From an uncultured Lachnospiraceae bacterium (GTDB lineage Bacteria; Bacillota; Clostridia; Lachnospirales; Lachnospiraceae): 64,000 bases of DNA. The stretch lies in NCBI GenBank assembly GCA_902779575.1, contig CACZBW010000015.1, positions 1 to 64,000 of the forward strand. The letters run 5' to 3'. The translations under genes were made by a program, and so were the position numbers. The stretch's first letter is position 1. Each line of letters starts with the position of its first letter. This document shows, piece by piece, positions 42,994 to 51,355 of the stretch. The notes beneath the pieces are model-generated. The model ran no database searches and was not told where the DNA came from. It worked only from the letters and a program-made list of their open reading frames with translations.

Positions 42994-44994
42994 GTGAACT
43001 GGGAGCCTGCAGTATCATACATAAGCGATCTGAAGATCAGCAGCTCTGTTCCTCATACGGATGTGACGGCATCGGGTATTCTGTTCTCCGCGGTAGTTCC
43101 GGAAGGCAAGGAAGCGTCTCTCCTGCTGTATGAGAAGGGAAGCGAGGATGTCCGGTGTGAAATCCCCTTTCCGGAGAAACCCAGTATGGGAAGAATATCT
43201 GCTATGCTCGTTTCGGGGATTCCCGCTGAGATGGTCGAATACAACTACAAGATCGGCGGAAGGATTGTGACGGATCCCGCCGCTCAGCTTGTGGCAGGGC
43301 TGGACCGTTTCGGAGACCGGTCGGCCCGCAGCCCGCACCATGTCCGGGGCGGTTTTATCAAAACGGACTTTGACTGGGGGAATGACCGGGACGTACTCCG
43401 GATTCCTTACAGCGAATCCGTTTTCTATGAGCTGCATGTGCGCGGTTTTACGAAACACAGGAATTCGAAGGTAAAGGCGAAAGGATGCTTCAGCGGACTC
43501 GCCGAGAAGATTCCTTATCTGAAAAGTCTTGGGGTAACAGCGGTTGTGCTCCTGCCAATTTACGAATTTGATGAGATCACGGAGGACGACGCCAGGCTTG
43601 GCTGGAGGCCCGAAGGTCTCCGTGAGCTGATTGCGGGCACCGCGCTTCCCCAGTCCGCGGTCACTGTCCGGGAAAGCGGACAGGAGGAGCAGGCAGCGGC
43701 GGACCGGAAGCAGGGAAAGCTGAACCCGAAGGATCCTGCGTCTTCAGCCGGGTCCGGGAAAAGAGAAGGAAAACTGAATTACTGGGGCTTCGGCCCGGGC
43801 TGGTTTTTCGCTCCGAAGCGCTCCTACAGCGCATCGGACAGCCCGGAAGATGAACTGCGCGCGATGGTCCGCAGTTTTCATGAGGCGGGCATGGAAGTGA
43901 TCATGGAGATGTCTTTCCCGGAGGGGATGGATATTGCTTTTATAAGGTCCTGCCTGCTCTGGTGGAGACAGGTCTATCATATGGACGGCTTCTATCTGAC
44001 CGGCAATCAGGACGATATCAACTCCGCCGTGAAGAGCGCGGCCCTGAGCGACGTCAAGCTGATTTCAGATTATTTTGATACAAAGCGGATGTATCCCAAG
44101 GGCAGGCCTTATCGTTTCAGAAACCTTGCGGAATGCAATGTGGGTTTCCGCAGAGACGTGCGCCAGATTCTGAAGGGGGATGAAAACCAGCTGAGAGCCT
44201 TTGTGGACCGTATCCGCTATAATCCGAAGGATTCGGCCGTAGTCAATACCATAACCTCCCATAACGGTTTTACGCTGATGGATCTGGTTTCCTATAATGA
44301 CAAGCACAATGAAGCGAACGGCGAGCAGAACCATGACGGCGCCGCCACGGAATATTCCTGGAACTGCGGCGTCGAAGGACCCTGCAGAAAGAAGGAGATT
44401 TCCCGCCTCCGCTTAAGACAGATGAAGAATGCCCTGTCGATTCTGCTGCTGTCCCAGGGAACGCCGATGCTGCTGGCCGGCGATGAGATGGGGAATTCGC
44501 AGGACGGCAATTCAAACGCCTACTGCATGGATTCGGAACTGACCTGGCTGGACTGGCCCGACAACAAAGCGTCCAGGGAGCTGACGGACTTTGTGAAGAA
44601 GCTGATCGCCCTGAGGAAGGCTTATCCGATCCTGCATACGGAACAGGAGCTTTCCGGCGGAAACAGCGGCGGCTTTTTCCCGGACTTTTCCTGCCACGGA
44701 AGCAACGCCTGGTTTGCTTCGTTTGACCAGCAGGACAGAACCATCGGCCTGATGTACAGTGTGCGTGATGAGAGCGGCGAAGACTGCAGCTGCATCTATG
44801 CGGCATATAACCTGCACTGGCAGGAGCAGAAGCTGGCGCTGCCCTATCTGCCCCATGAGAGAGAATGGCATGTCATCCTGAATACGGGAGAAGACCGTTT
44901 CACAGAGACAGAGGAAAGCGGGCAGGATGCGGAAACGGCCATGGTGAAGTCGATCACTGTACCCGGGCGAACCGTTATCGTCCTTGCGGGGTAA
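42994..44994 (+). CDS. GH13 debranching-enzyme-like protein, predicted catalytically inactive
   Basis: The 666-residue protein has a CBM48-like N-terminal domain (about 10-120), a GH13 barrel of the isoamylase/GlgX type (YELHVRGFTKH, NYWGFGPGWFFAPKRSYS, KHNEANGE) and a C-terminal beta domain. All catalytic regions are altered. Region II DGFRFD reads DGFYLT (331-336), so the nucleophile Asp is Thr336. Region III AEPWD reads SDYFD, with the acid Glu replaced by Asp359. Region IV HD reads HN424. Region I DVV-NH reads EMSFPE. Starch or glycogen binding without cleavage is inferred. It starts at GTG after AAAGGAG. Confidence 0.85.
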   Translation: MNWEPAVSYISDLKISSSVPHTDVTASGILFSAVVPEGKEASLLLYEKGSEDVRCEIPFPEKPSMGRISAMLVSGIPAEMVEYNYKIGGRIVTDPAAQLVAGLDRFGDRSARSPHHVRGGFIKTDFDWGNDRDVLRIPYSESVFYELHVRGFTKHRNSKVKAKGCFSGLAEKIPYLKSLGVTAVVLLPIYEFDEITEDDARLGWRPEGLRELIAGTALPQSAVTVRESGQEEQAAADRKQGKLNPKDPASSAGSGKREGKLNYWGFGPGWFFAPKRSYSASDSPEDELRAMVRSFHEAGMEVIMEMSFPEGMDIAFIRSCLLWWRQVYHMDGFYLTGNQDDINSAVKSAALSDVKLISDYFDTKRMYPKGRPYRFRNLAECNVGFRRDVRQILKGDENQLRAFVDRIRYNPKDSAVVNTITSHNGFTLMDLVSYNDKHNEANGEQNHDGAATEYSWNCGVEGPCRKKEISRLRLRQMKNALSILLLSQGTPMLLAGDEMGNSQDGNSNAYCMDSELTWLDWPDNKASRELTDFVKKLIALRKAYPILHTEQELSGGNSGGFFPDFSCHGSNAWFASFDQQDRTIGLMYSVRDESGEDCSCIYAAYNLHWQEQKLALPYLPHEREWHVILNTGEDRFTETEESGQDAETAMVKSITVPGRTVIVLAG

Positions 44995-45079
44995 AGACCG
45001 GGTATATAACCGGGAAGGCGGCAGAAGGAAGGAGGAGGGAACGGAATGTTCCCTTCCGGGATCAGAAGGATCGGGTTCT

Positions 45080-45730
45080 ATGGGAAAGACGGAGACAGAT
45101 AAAAAGCAGGCAGCCGGCGGAGACGGCATGTCGCATATCGCGGGGACTCCGACAGACGGGGTTCTGACCGCGGGGAAAGCGGCAGGCCATCTGCGTACGG
45201 TACTGCATCACAAGAGACTGGTAGCTGAAGGATGTTTTCAGGTAGGTCTTTACTGGCAGGGACTGACGCACGATCTGTCCAAGTTTTCACCGACGGAGTT
45301 TCTGAACGGCGTCCGCTTTTATCAGAACGGCGTGCAGAGTCCGAACAACGGGGAGCGGGTGAAAAAAGGCTATTCGGAAGCCTGGATGCATCACAAAGGC
45401 CGGAACCGCCATCATTATGAATACTGGACGGATTACAGCATCGAAGCAGTCCGGGCCGGGAGAGATCCGGTTCAGCCGGTCCGCATGCCGCGCCGTTATG
45501 TGGCGGAGATGCTGATGGACCGGATCGCCGCTTCAAAGACTTATATGAAAGACCGGTATACGGATGAGGCGCCTTTGAACTATTACAGCAGCGGCAAGGC
45601 AAAACAGCTGCTGCATGAAAGGACCGCCGCCGAGCTGGAGCGGATGCTGAAGATTCTTGCGAAAAAAGGAGAAAAGGAATGCTTCCGTTTCGTCCGCGAT
45701 TACTATCTGAAGGGCGGGAAGATGCGCTGA
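45080..45730 (+). CDS. DUF5662 family protein, function unknown
   Basis: This 216-residue soluble protein follows DUF5662, a Lachnospiraceae-rich family: GHLRTVLHHKRLVAEGCF, then GLYWQGLTHDLSKFSPTEF and EAWMHHKGRNRHHYEYW, and a later MPRRYVAEMLMDRIAASK. The repeated His/Asp pairs (HDLSKF, HHKGRNRHH) resemble an HD-like metal site. The start at 45080 follows AAGGA; Met at 45128 is an alternative. It lies 85 bases after the GH13-like gene. Confidence 0.78.
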   Translation: MGKTETDKKQAAGGDGMSHIAGTPTDGVLTAGKAAGHLRTVLHHKRLVAEGCFQVGLYWQGLTHDLSKFSPTEFLNGVRFYQNGVQSPNNGERVKKGYSEAWMHHKGRNRHHYEYWTDYSIEAVRAGRDPVQPVRMPRRYVAEMLMDRIAASKTYMKDRYTDEAPLNYYSSGKAKQLLHERTAAELERMLKILAKKGEKECFRFVRDYYLKGGKMR

Positions 45731-45758
45731 GAAGAAAGAAACCATAGACAGTTAAGCC

Positions 45759-45787
45759 TTGCAACGGCACGAAGATATGGATATAAT
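45759..45787 (+). promoter_or_regulatory. Sigma-A promoter upstream of trpS
   Basis: TTGCAA (45759-45764) and consensus TATAAT (45782-45787) are separated by exactly 17 bases. The predicted start is about 45794, inside the stem of the following terminator. Confidence 0.65.
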
Positions 45788-45788
45788 T

Positions 45789-45834
45789 GGTAACAGTTCT
45801 GCGTCTTCGGACAAAGAACTGCTGCCATTTTTTA
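45789..45834 (+). terminator. Intrinsic terminator overlapping the trpS promoter start
   Basis: CAGTTCT (45794-45800) and AGAACTG (45815-45821) form the core stem, extended by weaker pairs, followed by TTTTTT. It ends the DUF5662 transcript and could also stop transcripts from the promoter just upstream. I see no T-box specifier or TGGNACC antiterminator. Confidence 0.75.
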
Positions 45835-45930
45835 TTTGAGGACAGGAGATGATCAGCGGCAGCGGCCCTGCTTTCGGGCGGAGATGGCTGCAGGAAGCTG
45901 TGTTTTTATAGAAGAGGAGAGACAGAGAAG

Positions 45931-46935
45931 ATGAACAAGGATCATAAGGTATTATACAGCGGTATGCAGGCGACAGGGAATCTGACGCTCGGCAATTATC
46001 TGGGCGCTCTGAAGAACTGGGTCAGCCTTGCGGACGAATATGAGTGCTATTACGGAGTTATGGATCTGCATTCCCTGACAGTACGTCAGGACCCTGCGGA
46101 GTTCCGCAAGAGAGCCCGCGCCCTTCTGACACTCTATATCGCGGCCGGAATCGATCCGGAAAAGAACTGTCTCTATCTTCAGTCTTCCGTTCCCGCCCAT
46201 GCGGAGCTTGCCTGGATTCTTGACTGCTTTACCTATATGGGCGAGCTGAGCCGCATGACGCAGTTTAAGGACAAGTCCGCCAAACATGCGGACAACGTGA
46301 ACGCCGGTCTCTTCACCTATCCTGTCCTGATGGCGGCGGATATCCTTCTCTATCAGACGGATGTGGTTCCGGTCGGGCAGGATCAGCTGCAGCATCTGGA
46401 GATCACACGCGACATCGCCCAGCGCTTCAACAGTATCTACGGAGATGTCTTCACGATTCCGGAACCTTACATCGGCAAGGTGGGCGCGAAGATCATGTCC
46501 CTGCAGGATCCGTCCAAAAAGATGTCAAAGTCAGATGAGAACCCGAACGCTTCCATCTACCTGATGGATGATCCGGATACGATCCGCCGCAAATGCAAGC
46601 GCGCCATCACGGATTCGGAGGCGACGATCGCCTACAGAGATGAGCAGCCCGGCCTGAAGAACCTTTTTGATATCTACTGCACCTGCACCGGAAAGACTTC
46701 GGAGGAAGCCGTCGCCGAGTTCCAGGGACAGGGATACGGACAGCTGAAGGAGGCTGTGGGCGAAGCGGTTGTGAGCATTCTGAAACCAATGCAGGACCGC
46801 ATGGCCGAGATCGCGGCGGACAAGAGCTATCTGGACAAGGTGATTAAAGAAAACGCGGAAAGGGCATATTATTCAGCGAATAAGACTCTGAGAAAAGTGA
46901 AGAAGAAGATCGGACTTACGGAGATGCCCCGCTGA
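45931..46935 (+). CDS. trpS: Tryptophanyl-tRNA synthetase
   Basis: This 334-residue class I synthetase charges tRNA-Trp. The HIGH-equivalent is TLGNYLGAL (19-27) and KMSKS is at 197-201; PVGQDQLQHLEITRD is also diagnostic. The length is typical for bacterial TrpRS. The ribosome binding site GAGGAGAG precedes the ATG. A perfect hairpin terminator lies 8 bases after the stop. Confidence 0.97.
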   Translation: MNKDHKVLYSGMQATGNLTLGNYLGALKNWVSLADEYECYYGVMDLHSLTVRQDPAEFRKRARALLTLYIAAGIDPEKNCLYLQSSVPAHAELAWILDCFTYMGELSRMTQFKDKSAKHADNVNAGLFTYPVLMAADILLYQTDVVPVGQDQLQHLEITRDIAQRFNSIYGDVFTIPEPYIGKVGAKIMSLQDPSKKMSKSDENPNASIYLMDDPDTIRRKCKRAITDSEATIAYRDEQPGLKNLFDIYCTCTGKTSEEAVAEFQGQGYGQLKEAVGEAVVSILKPMQDRMAEIAADKSYLDKVIKENAERAYYSANKTLRKVKKKIGLTEMPR

Positions 46936-46942
46936 TCGTTCC

Positions 46943-46973
46943 ATGCCGCCGGATTGGATCCGGCGGCATTTTT
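46943..46973 (+). terminator. Intrinsic terminator of trpS
   Basis: The perfect 12-bp stem ATGCCGCCGGAT / ATCCGGCGGCAT with a three-base loop and five T residues separates trpS from the convergent LysR gene, whose stop codon lies at the T run. Confidence 0.92.
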
Positions 46974-47923
46974 CAGCTGCGGGTCTGCGGAGGCGCGGAG
47001 AGCATGGTCACATTGTCGCCGGACTGCGCGCCTATGATCTTCAGCTGTTCCACATAATGTCTGGCAAGGACGGAAAGCTCCACCCGCTGTTTGCGGATAT
47101 AGCCGATGGTCATGCGGTTTTCCCCGGCCAGGGGAACCGCGATATAATCAGATCCGTTCAGGTCTTCCGTGATGATGCCGGAGCAGAGGGTGTAGGCGTT
47201 CAGCCCGACCATGAGGTTCAGCAGAGTCGCCCGGTCATCGGCTTTTATGATCTTGCGGTAATCGTAAGTACTCAGAACCTCCTCCGCGAAATAGAAGGAA
47301 TTATAATCGCCCTGCTCAAAGGAAAGACAGGGGTAAGGGCGGAGCTGCTCGATGGAGATCTCATCCCGGCTGGCCAGCGGATGGTTTTTCCAGAGGTAGA
47401 CGGAGATATCGCATGCGAAAAGCGGATGGAAATCCAGGGCATATTCGTGAAATATCTTCGTTAACGCTTCCCGGTTGAAATCGTTCAGATAAAGGATTCC
47501 GATCTCGCTTTTCATATTCCGCACGTGGGTCAGCACTTCGTGCGTTTTTGTTTCATGGATCGCGAATTCATAGTCATCCATGCCGAAAGCCTTGGCGGTC
47601 TCTATGAACGCCTTCACTGCGAAGGAATAGTGCTGTGTGGAGACCGAGAATTTGGTCCGGTGCGAAGTACGGTCCACGAAGCGGTCCTGCAGGAGATTAT
47701 ACTGTTCGATGATCTGCCGGGCGTAGCCGAGAAATTCCTCTCCCTCCTGCGTGATCGAGATACCGCGGTTGGAGCGGGAGAACAGGACGATCCCGAGTTC
47801 CTTTTCCAGTTCCTTAATCATGCTGGACAATGAAGGCTGCGTGATATAGAGTTTGTGGGCAGCCTCGTTCATACTGCCGCACTCGGCGATTGTTATGGCA
47901 TATTTCATCTGCTGCAGGGTCAT
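46973..47923 (-). CDS. LysR family transcriptional regulator, probable regulator of metNIQ
   Basis: This 316-residue regulator has an N-terminal winged HTH (about 1-60; GSMNEAAHKLYITQPSLSSMIKELEKEL) and a periplasmic-binding-protein-like effector domain (about 90-300). I start at ATG 47923 after GGAGGT; an earlier ATG at 47968 lacks one. It is divergent from metN across 322 bases, which suggests control of methionine uptake, perhaps with O-acetylserine or a homocysteine-related effector as in MetR/CysB-type regulators. That is inferred from position only. Confidence 0.85.
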   Translation of the reverse strand: MTLQQMKYAITIAECGSMNEAAHKLYITQPSLSSMIKELEKELGIVLFSRSNRGISITQEGEEFLGYARQIIEQYNLLQDRFVDRTSHRTKFSVSTQHYSFAVKAFIETAKAFGMDDYEFAIHETKTHEVLTHVRNMKSEIGILYLNDFNREALTKIFHEYALDFHPLFACDISVYLWKNHPLASRDEISIEQLRPYPCLSFEQGDYNSFYFAEEVLSTYDYRKIIKADDRATLLNLMVGLNAYTLCSGIITEDLNGSDYIAVPLAGENRMTIGYIRKQRVELSVLARHYVEQLKIIGAQSGDNVTMLSAPPQTRS

Positions 47924-47992
47924 GACAAACCTCCGGATTCCGGAAAAACAATGATTCATCTGGTTCATTCTTTAAGGCGTCTGGTCAGCGTC

Positions 47993-48029
47993 TTCTGATT
48001 TGAACTATGGTCTGGGAATATGTTCAGAA
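47993..48029. promoter_or_regulatory. Candidate LysR operator in the LysR-metN gap
   Basis: TTCTGA (47993-47998) is mirrored by TCAGAA (48024-48029), and TGAAC (48001-48005) by GTTCA (48022-48026). This overlapping dyad lies 70 bases from the regulator start and 150 bases before the metN promoter, the usual place for a LysR recognition site. Confidence 0.45.
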
Positions 48030-48180
48030 TTAACTGACTGAGCGTATTCTATCATATTCCGCCGGACAGGAAAATGACCCGCGGCAGCTTATGTCCTGTC
48101 AGTTTACGGCAGCCGGAATTTCCCTGTACCCGATTACGGCTGTTGGTTTTACCCGGATTTTGCCGGCAGGAATTTCTCTG

Positions 48181-48209
48181 TTAACAGTTACCGGGATATC
48201 TGTTATAAT
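48181..48209 (+). promoter_or_regulatory. Sigma-A promoter of metNI
   Basis: TTAACA (48181-48186) and consensus TATAAT (48204-48209) have 17-base spacing, 36 bases before metN. The short leader leaves no room for a SAM riboswitch. Bases 48105-48180 contain degenerate repeats with CCGGAATTT cores. Confidence 0.78.
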
Positions 48210-48245
48210 ACTTAAATCCTGTTTTATTTCTGAGAGGAAAAACAT

Positions 48246-49283
48246 ATGAGTGTGATCGAAGTAAAACATCTGTCGAAGACCTTTCAGCAGAAAGACCTGA
48301 AGGTCGACGCGCTGAGTGATATCAATCTCTCGATCGAGAAGGGTGACATATACGGAATTATCGGCATGTCCGGCGCCGGAAAGTCTACTCTTGTCAGGTG
48401 CCTGAATTTCCTGGAGAGACCCTCTGACGGACAGGTACTGATCGACGGCCAGGATCTAGGGGCTCTTGATGAGAAGCAGCTGCGCGCGCAGCGGATGAAG
48501 ATCGCCATGATCTTCCAGAATTTTAATCTTCTGATGCAGAAGAACGCGGTGGACAATATCATTTTCCCCCTTCAGATCCAGGGAAAACCGCGCAAAGAAG
48601 CCCGACAGAGAGCAAAGGAGCTGCTGGAGACGGTAGGGCTTGCGGATAAGGCGAAGAGTTATCCGAGCCAGCTTTCGGGCGGACAGCAGCAGAGGGTGGC
48701 GATCGCCCGGGCACTGGCCTGCGATCCCAGCATCCTGCTCTGCGATGAGGCGACCAGCGCGCTGGATCCGCAGACGACGGAATCCATTCTGAACCTGCTC
48801 AAAGAGATTAACGAAAAGATGGGAATCACGATCGTGATTATCACCCATCAGATGTCTGTTATCCAGAAGATCTGCAACAGGGTGGCCATCATCGAGAACG
48901 GTCATTTGGTCGAGCATGGGAATGTGGTGGATATCTTCAACCATCCCAAGTCCCGGGCAGCCCGCGAGCTGATCCTCAGGGATGCGACGGGCGGCGGCAC
49001 TGCTTCCTTCGGAGAGAATGCCCAGGTGGATGAGATCCGGGAAGGGCAGAAGCTCAGGATCGTCTACTCGGCGAATTCCGCTTTTGAGCCCGTAATCGCG
49101 AACATGATCCTTCAGTTCGGACATCCGGTCAATATTCTCCGCGCGAATACGAAGAATGTCGGCGGTGTGGCAAAAGGAGACATGCTTCTTCAGCTGCCCG
49201 ATGACAGGGAGCTTCGTTTCAAGATGGAGGACTACCTGAAGGAAAAAGGCCTTGAGATCGAGGAGGTGGATGACGATGAATGA
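48246..49283 (+). CDS. metN: Methionine ABC transporter ATP-binding protein MetN
   Basis: This 345-residue ATPase energises methionine import. Walker A is GMSGAGKST (40-48), the signature LSGGQQQR and Walker B ILLCDEATSALDP are intact. A C-terminal NIL domain (about 265-345) provides methionine feedback inhibition in characterised MetN proteins. metI overlaps its last 8 bases. The assignment to methionine rather than another amino acid rests on the NIL domain and the MetI/MetQ partners. Confidence 0.94.
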   Translation: MSVIEVKHLSKTFQQKDLKVDALSDINLSIEKGDIYGIIGMSGAGKSTLVRCLNFLERPSDGQVLIDGQDLGALDEKQLRAQRMKIAMIFQNFNLLMQKNAVDNIIFPLQIQGKPRKEARQRAKELLETVGLADKAKSYPSQLSGGQQQRVAIARALACDPSILLCDEATSALDPQTTESILNLLKEINEKMGITIVIITHQMSVIQKICNRVAIIENGHLVEHGNVVDIFNHPKSRAARELILRDATGGGTASFGENAQVDEIREGQKLRIVYSANSAFEPVIANMILQFGHPVNILRANTKNVGGVAKGDMLLQLPDDRELRFKMEDYLKEKGLEIEEVDDDE

Positions 49284-49932
49284 ACGGGTAATCCAGATGC
49301 TTGCGGAAGGAACGGTCGATACGGTCTACATGACTCTCGTCTCGACCCTGTTCGGCTATATCATTGGGCTTCCGGTCGGCGTGATCCTGACGGTATCGGA
49401 TAAGGACGGCATAAAGCCGAACGCCGTTTTGTACCGGATTCTGGACGTGATCATCAATATCATGAGAAGTATTCCTTTCCTGATTCTGCTGATCCTCCTG
49501 ATCCCCTTTACAAGGTTTCTCGTAGGCAAGAGTTACGGGACGACCGCTACGATCGTACCGCTGACGATCTCTGCGGCGCCTTACATTGCCCGTATGGTGG
49601 AGTCCTCCCTGAAGGAAGTCAGTCCGGGCGTGATTGAGGCGGCCAGGTCCATGGGCGCGTCCAACTGGACGATCGTTTTCAGAGTTCTTCTGGTCGAGGC
49701 AAAGACTTCTCTGATCGTCGGCGCGACCATCACACTGGGAACCATCCTCGGCTATTCCGCCATGGCGGGAACCGTCGGCGGCGGAGGACTCGGCGATATC
49801 GCGATCCGTTACGGCTATAACCGCTGGCAGACGGATATTATGCTGATCACGGTTGCCCTTCTGGTCATCCTTTTCCAGATCTTCCAGATGATCGGCATGA
49901 AGATCGCAAGCGCTCTGGATCACAGGAAGTGA
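49276..49932 (+). CDS. metI: Methionine ABC transporter permease MetI
   Basis: This 218-residue permease has five helices and the EAA loop EAARSMGASNWTIVFRVLL that docks on MetN; YNRWQTDIM near the end is typical of MetI. I choose ATG 49276 (GAGGAGG ten bases upstream), which overlaps metN; ATG 49270 is possible. The overlap indicates coupled translation. Confidence 0.94.
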   Translation: MNERVIQMLAEGTVDTVYMTLVSTLFGYIIGLPVGVILTVSDKDGIKPNAVLYRILDVIINIMRSIPFLILLILLIPFTRFLVGKSYGTTATIVPLTISAAPYIARMVESSLKEVSPGVIEAARSMGASNWTIVFRVLLVEAKTSLIVGATITLGTILGYSAMAGTVGGGGLGDIAIRYGYNRWQTDIMLITVALLVILFQIFQMIGMKIASALDHRK

Positions 49933-50011
49933 TCCGGCGCGGCTTTATCCGGTACACAGGAATCTTTATATAGACCTGAAAGGGTCTGCAGCTGACAGGA
50001 AATGGTATCGA

Positions 50012-50042
50012 AGCCTGCTATAGGTTTTTCCTATAGCAGGCT
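50012..50042 (+). other. Perfect intercistronic hairpin between metI and metQ
   Basis: A 12-bp perfect stem (GCCTGCTATAGG at 50013-50024 with CCTATAGCAGGC at 50030-50041) closes a five-T loop and is followed by CTAGTTTTCC. It may attenuate read-through or protect the 3' end of metNI mRNA. Confidence 0.7.
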
Positions 50043-50056
50043 CTAGTTTTCCTATA

Positions 50057-50086
50057 TTAGCACTTTTCAGGGCAGAGCGTTATAAT
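50057..50086 (+). promoter_or_regulatory. Candidate separate promoter of metQ
   Basis: TTAGCA (50057-50062) and TATAAT (50081-50086) with 18-base spacing lie about 120 bases before metQ. The -10 context GTTATAATACTT is identical to that of the metN promoter, supporting independent and perhaps co-regulated transcription. Confidence 0.5.
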
Positions 50087-50208
50087 ACTTTCCAGCAGCA
50101 GAAAACGGGGGACGGCACAGGATTCCCAGGCAGAATCCGCGCGGAAAGGCAGCCGGAAGGATGCCGGTTTTACTCCCAGGAAAGAGAAGAGAGAGAGGGT
50201 TGATAATT

Positions 50209-51054
50209 ATGACTAAGAAGATTTTAGCGGCAGTTCTGGCAGGCACGTTGGTTCTGGGAATTATGCCGATGGCCGCTTTTGCAGATGAGGCTGAGACGAT
50301 TACGGTTGCCGCTTCCTCCACTCCCCACGCGGAGATCCTGGAGTTTGCGAAGCCGCTCCTTGCCGAGCAGGGTTATGACCTTCAGGTCACTGAATTCACG
50401 GATTATGTACAGCCGAACAATGTTGTCGACAGCGAAGAATTCGATGCGAACTATTTCCAGCATGTGAATTATCTGAATGCTTTCAATTCGGAGCACGGCA
50501 CGAAGCTGGTCGACGCCGGTGAGATCCATTACGAGCCGTTCGGCATCTACCCGGGCCAGAAAGCAAGTCTTGACGAGGTCGGGGAAGGCGACACCATCGC
50601 GGTTCCGAATGATACCACGAATGAAGCGCGCGCCCTGCTTCTTCTTGAGGCGAACGGCCTGATCACTCTGGCTGACGGCGTTGACATCACCGCTACAGTG
50701 AATGACATTGCCGAGAATCCGTACAATCTTGAGATCGTTGAGTTTGACGCGCAGTCTGTCGCGAAGCATATCGATGAAGTCTCCTATGTCGTACTGAACG
50801 GCAACTATGCTCTTGAAGCAGGCCTGAACGCCGGAACCGACGCTCTGGCAGTGGAAGCAGCTGATTCTGCTGCGATCCAGCAGTATGTCAACGTGATCGC
50901 CGTCCATGAAGGCCACGAGAACGATGAGAAGATCGTCGCCCTGGTTGAGACCCTGAAGTCCGACGAAGTTGTCAATTATATCAATGAGACCTACAACGGC
51001 GCAGTTGTTCCGTTCGTAGAGAGTGCAGAAGAGGCGGAGACCGAAGCTGAGTAA
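50209..51054 (+). CDS. metQ: Methionine-binding protein MetQ without lipobox
   Basis: This 281-residue NlpA/MetQ-family protein binds methionine outside the membrane: ASSTPHAEILEFAKPLL, the TDYVQPN and DANYFQHVNYL blocks and NDTTNEARALLLLE are family markers. The signal peptide ends MPMAAFA-DEAE and contains no cysteine, whereas Gram-positive MetQ proteins are normally lipoproteins. A Glu-rich tail (about 272-281) is added. Start ATG 50209 follows GAGAGGG. Its own promoter and the hairpin upstream may raise its level over metNI. Confidence 0.92.
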   Translation: MTKKILAAVLAGTLVLGIMPMAAFADEAETITVAASSTPHAEILEFAKPLLAEQGYDLQVTEFTDYVQPNNVVDSEEFDANYFQHVNYLNAFNSEHGTKLVDAGEIHYEPFGIYPGQKASLDEVGEGDTIAVPNDTTNEARALLLLEANGLITLADGVDITATVNDIAENPYNLEIVEFDAQSVAKHIDEVSYVVLNGNYALEAGLNAGTDALAVEAADSAAIQQYVNVIAVHEGHENDEKIVALVETLKSDEVVNYINETYNGAVVPFVESAEEAETEAE

Positions 51055-51355
51055 GCGTAAGGAAGATCCGGCGGCACTGTTTTTACAGTATTGTTTCCGG
51101 AGAAGCAAAGGGCGCTTCTCCGTGTAAAAGCCATATGATCCTTCATTTATCGGTGAGCAGGGCCAGCGTATCAACGCTGGCCCTTGTTCCTTGAATTGCG
51201 AAGCGAAAGCGCAGCCAGCATATGAATAGGAAAAAAGCAGCGGCCGGCTGAAGCGGACAATCCCTGCCGGATGCAGGTGCAGACGTACAGATTCCCAGAG
51301 TCAGACATATCGAAAGAAACCGTTTTTAAACATATCGAAATCGGACGATCAGAAG
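51055..51355. other. 301-base intergenic region after metQ
   Basis: I see no gene. It contains a hairpin GGAGAAGC/GCTTCTCC (51099-51121) without a T run, and the terminator-like stem at 51160-51183. Confidence 0.6.
51158..51192 (+). terminator. Terminator of metQ
   Basis: The perfect 9-bp stem GGGCCAGCG/CGCTGGCCC with a six-base loop is followed by TTGTTCCTT, an imperfect T run. Confidence 0.7.

Noticed and set aside
45731..45930. T-box leader for trpS
   Set aside because: No TGGNACC antiterminator bulge or specifier stem could be found in the 200-base gap.
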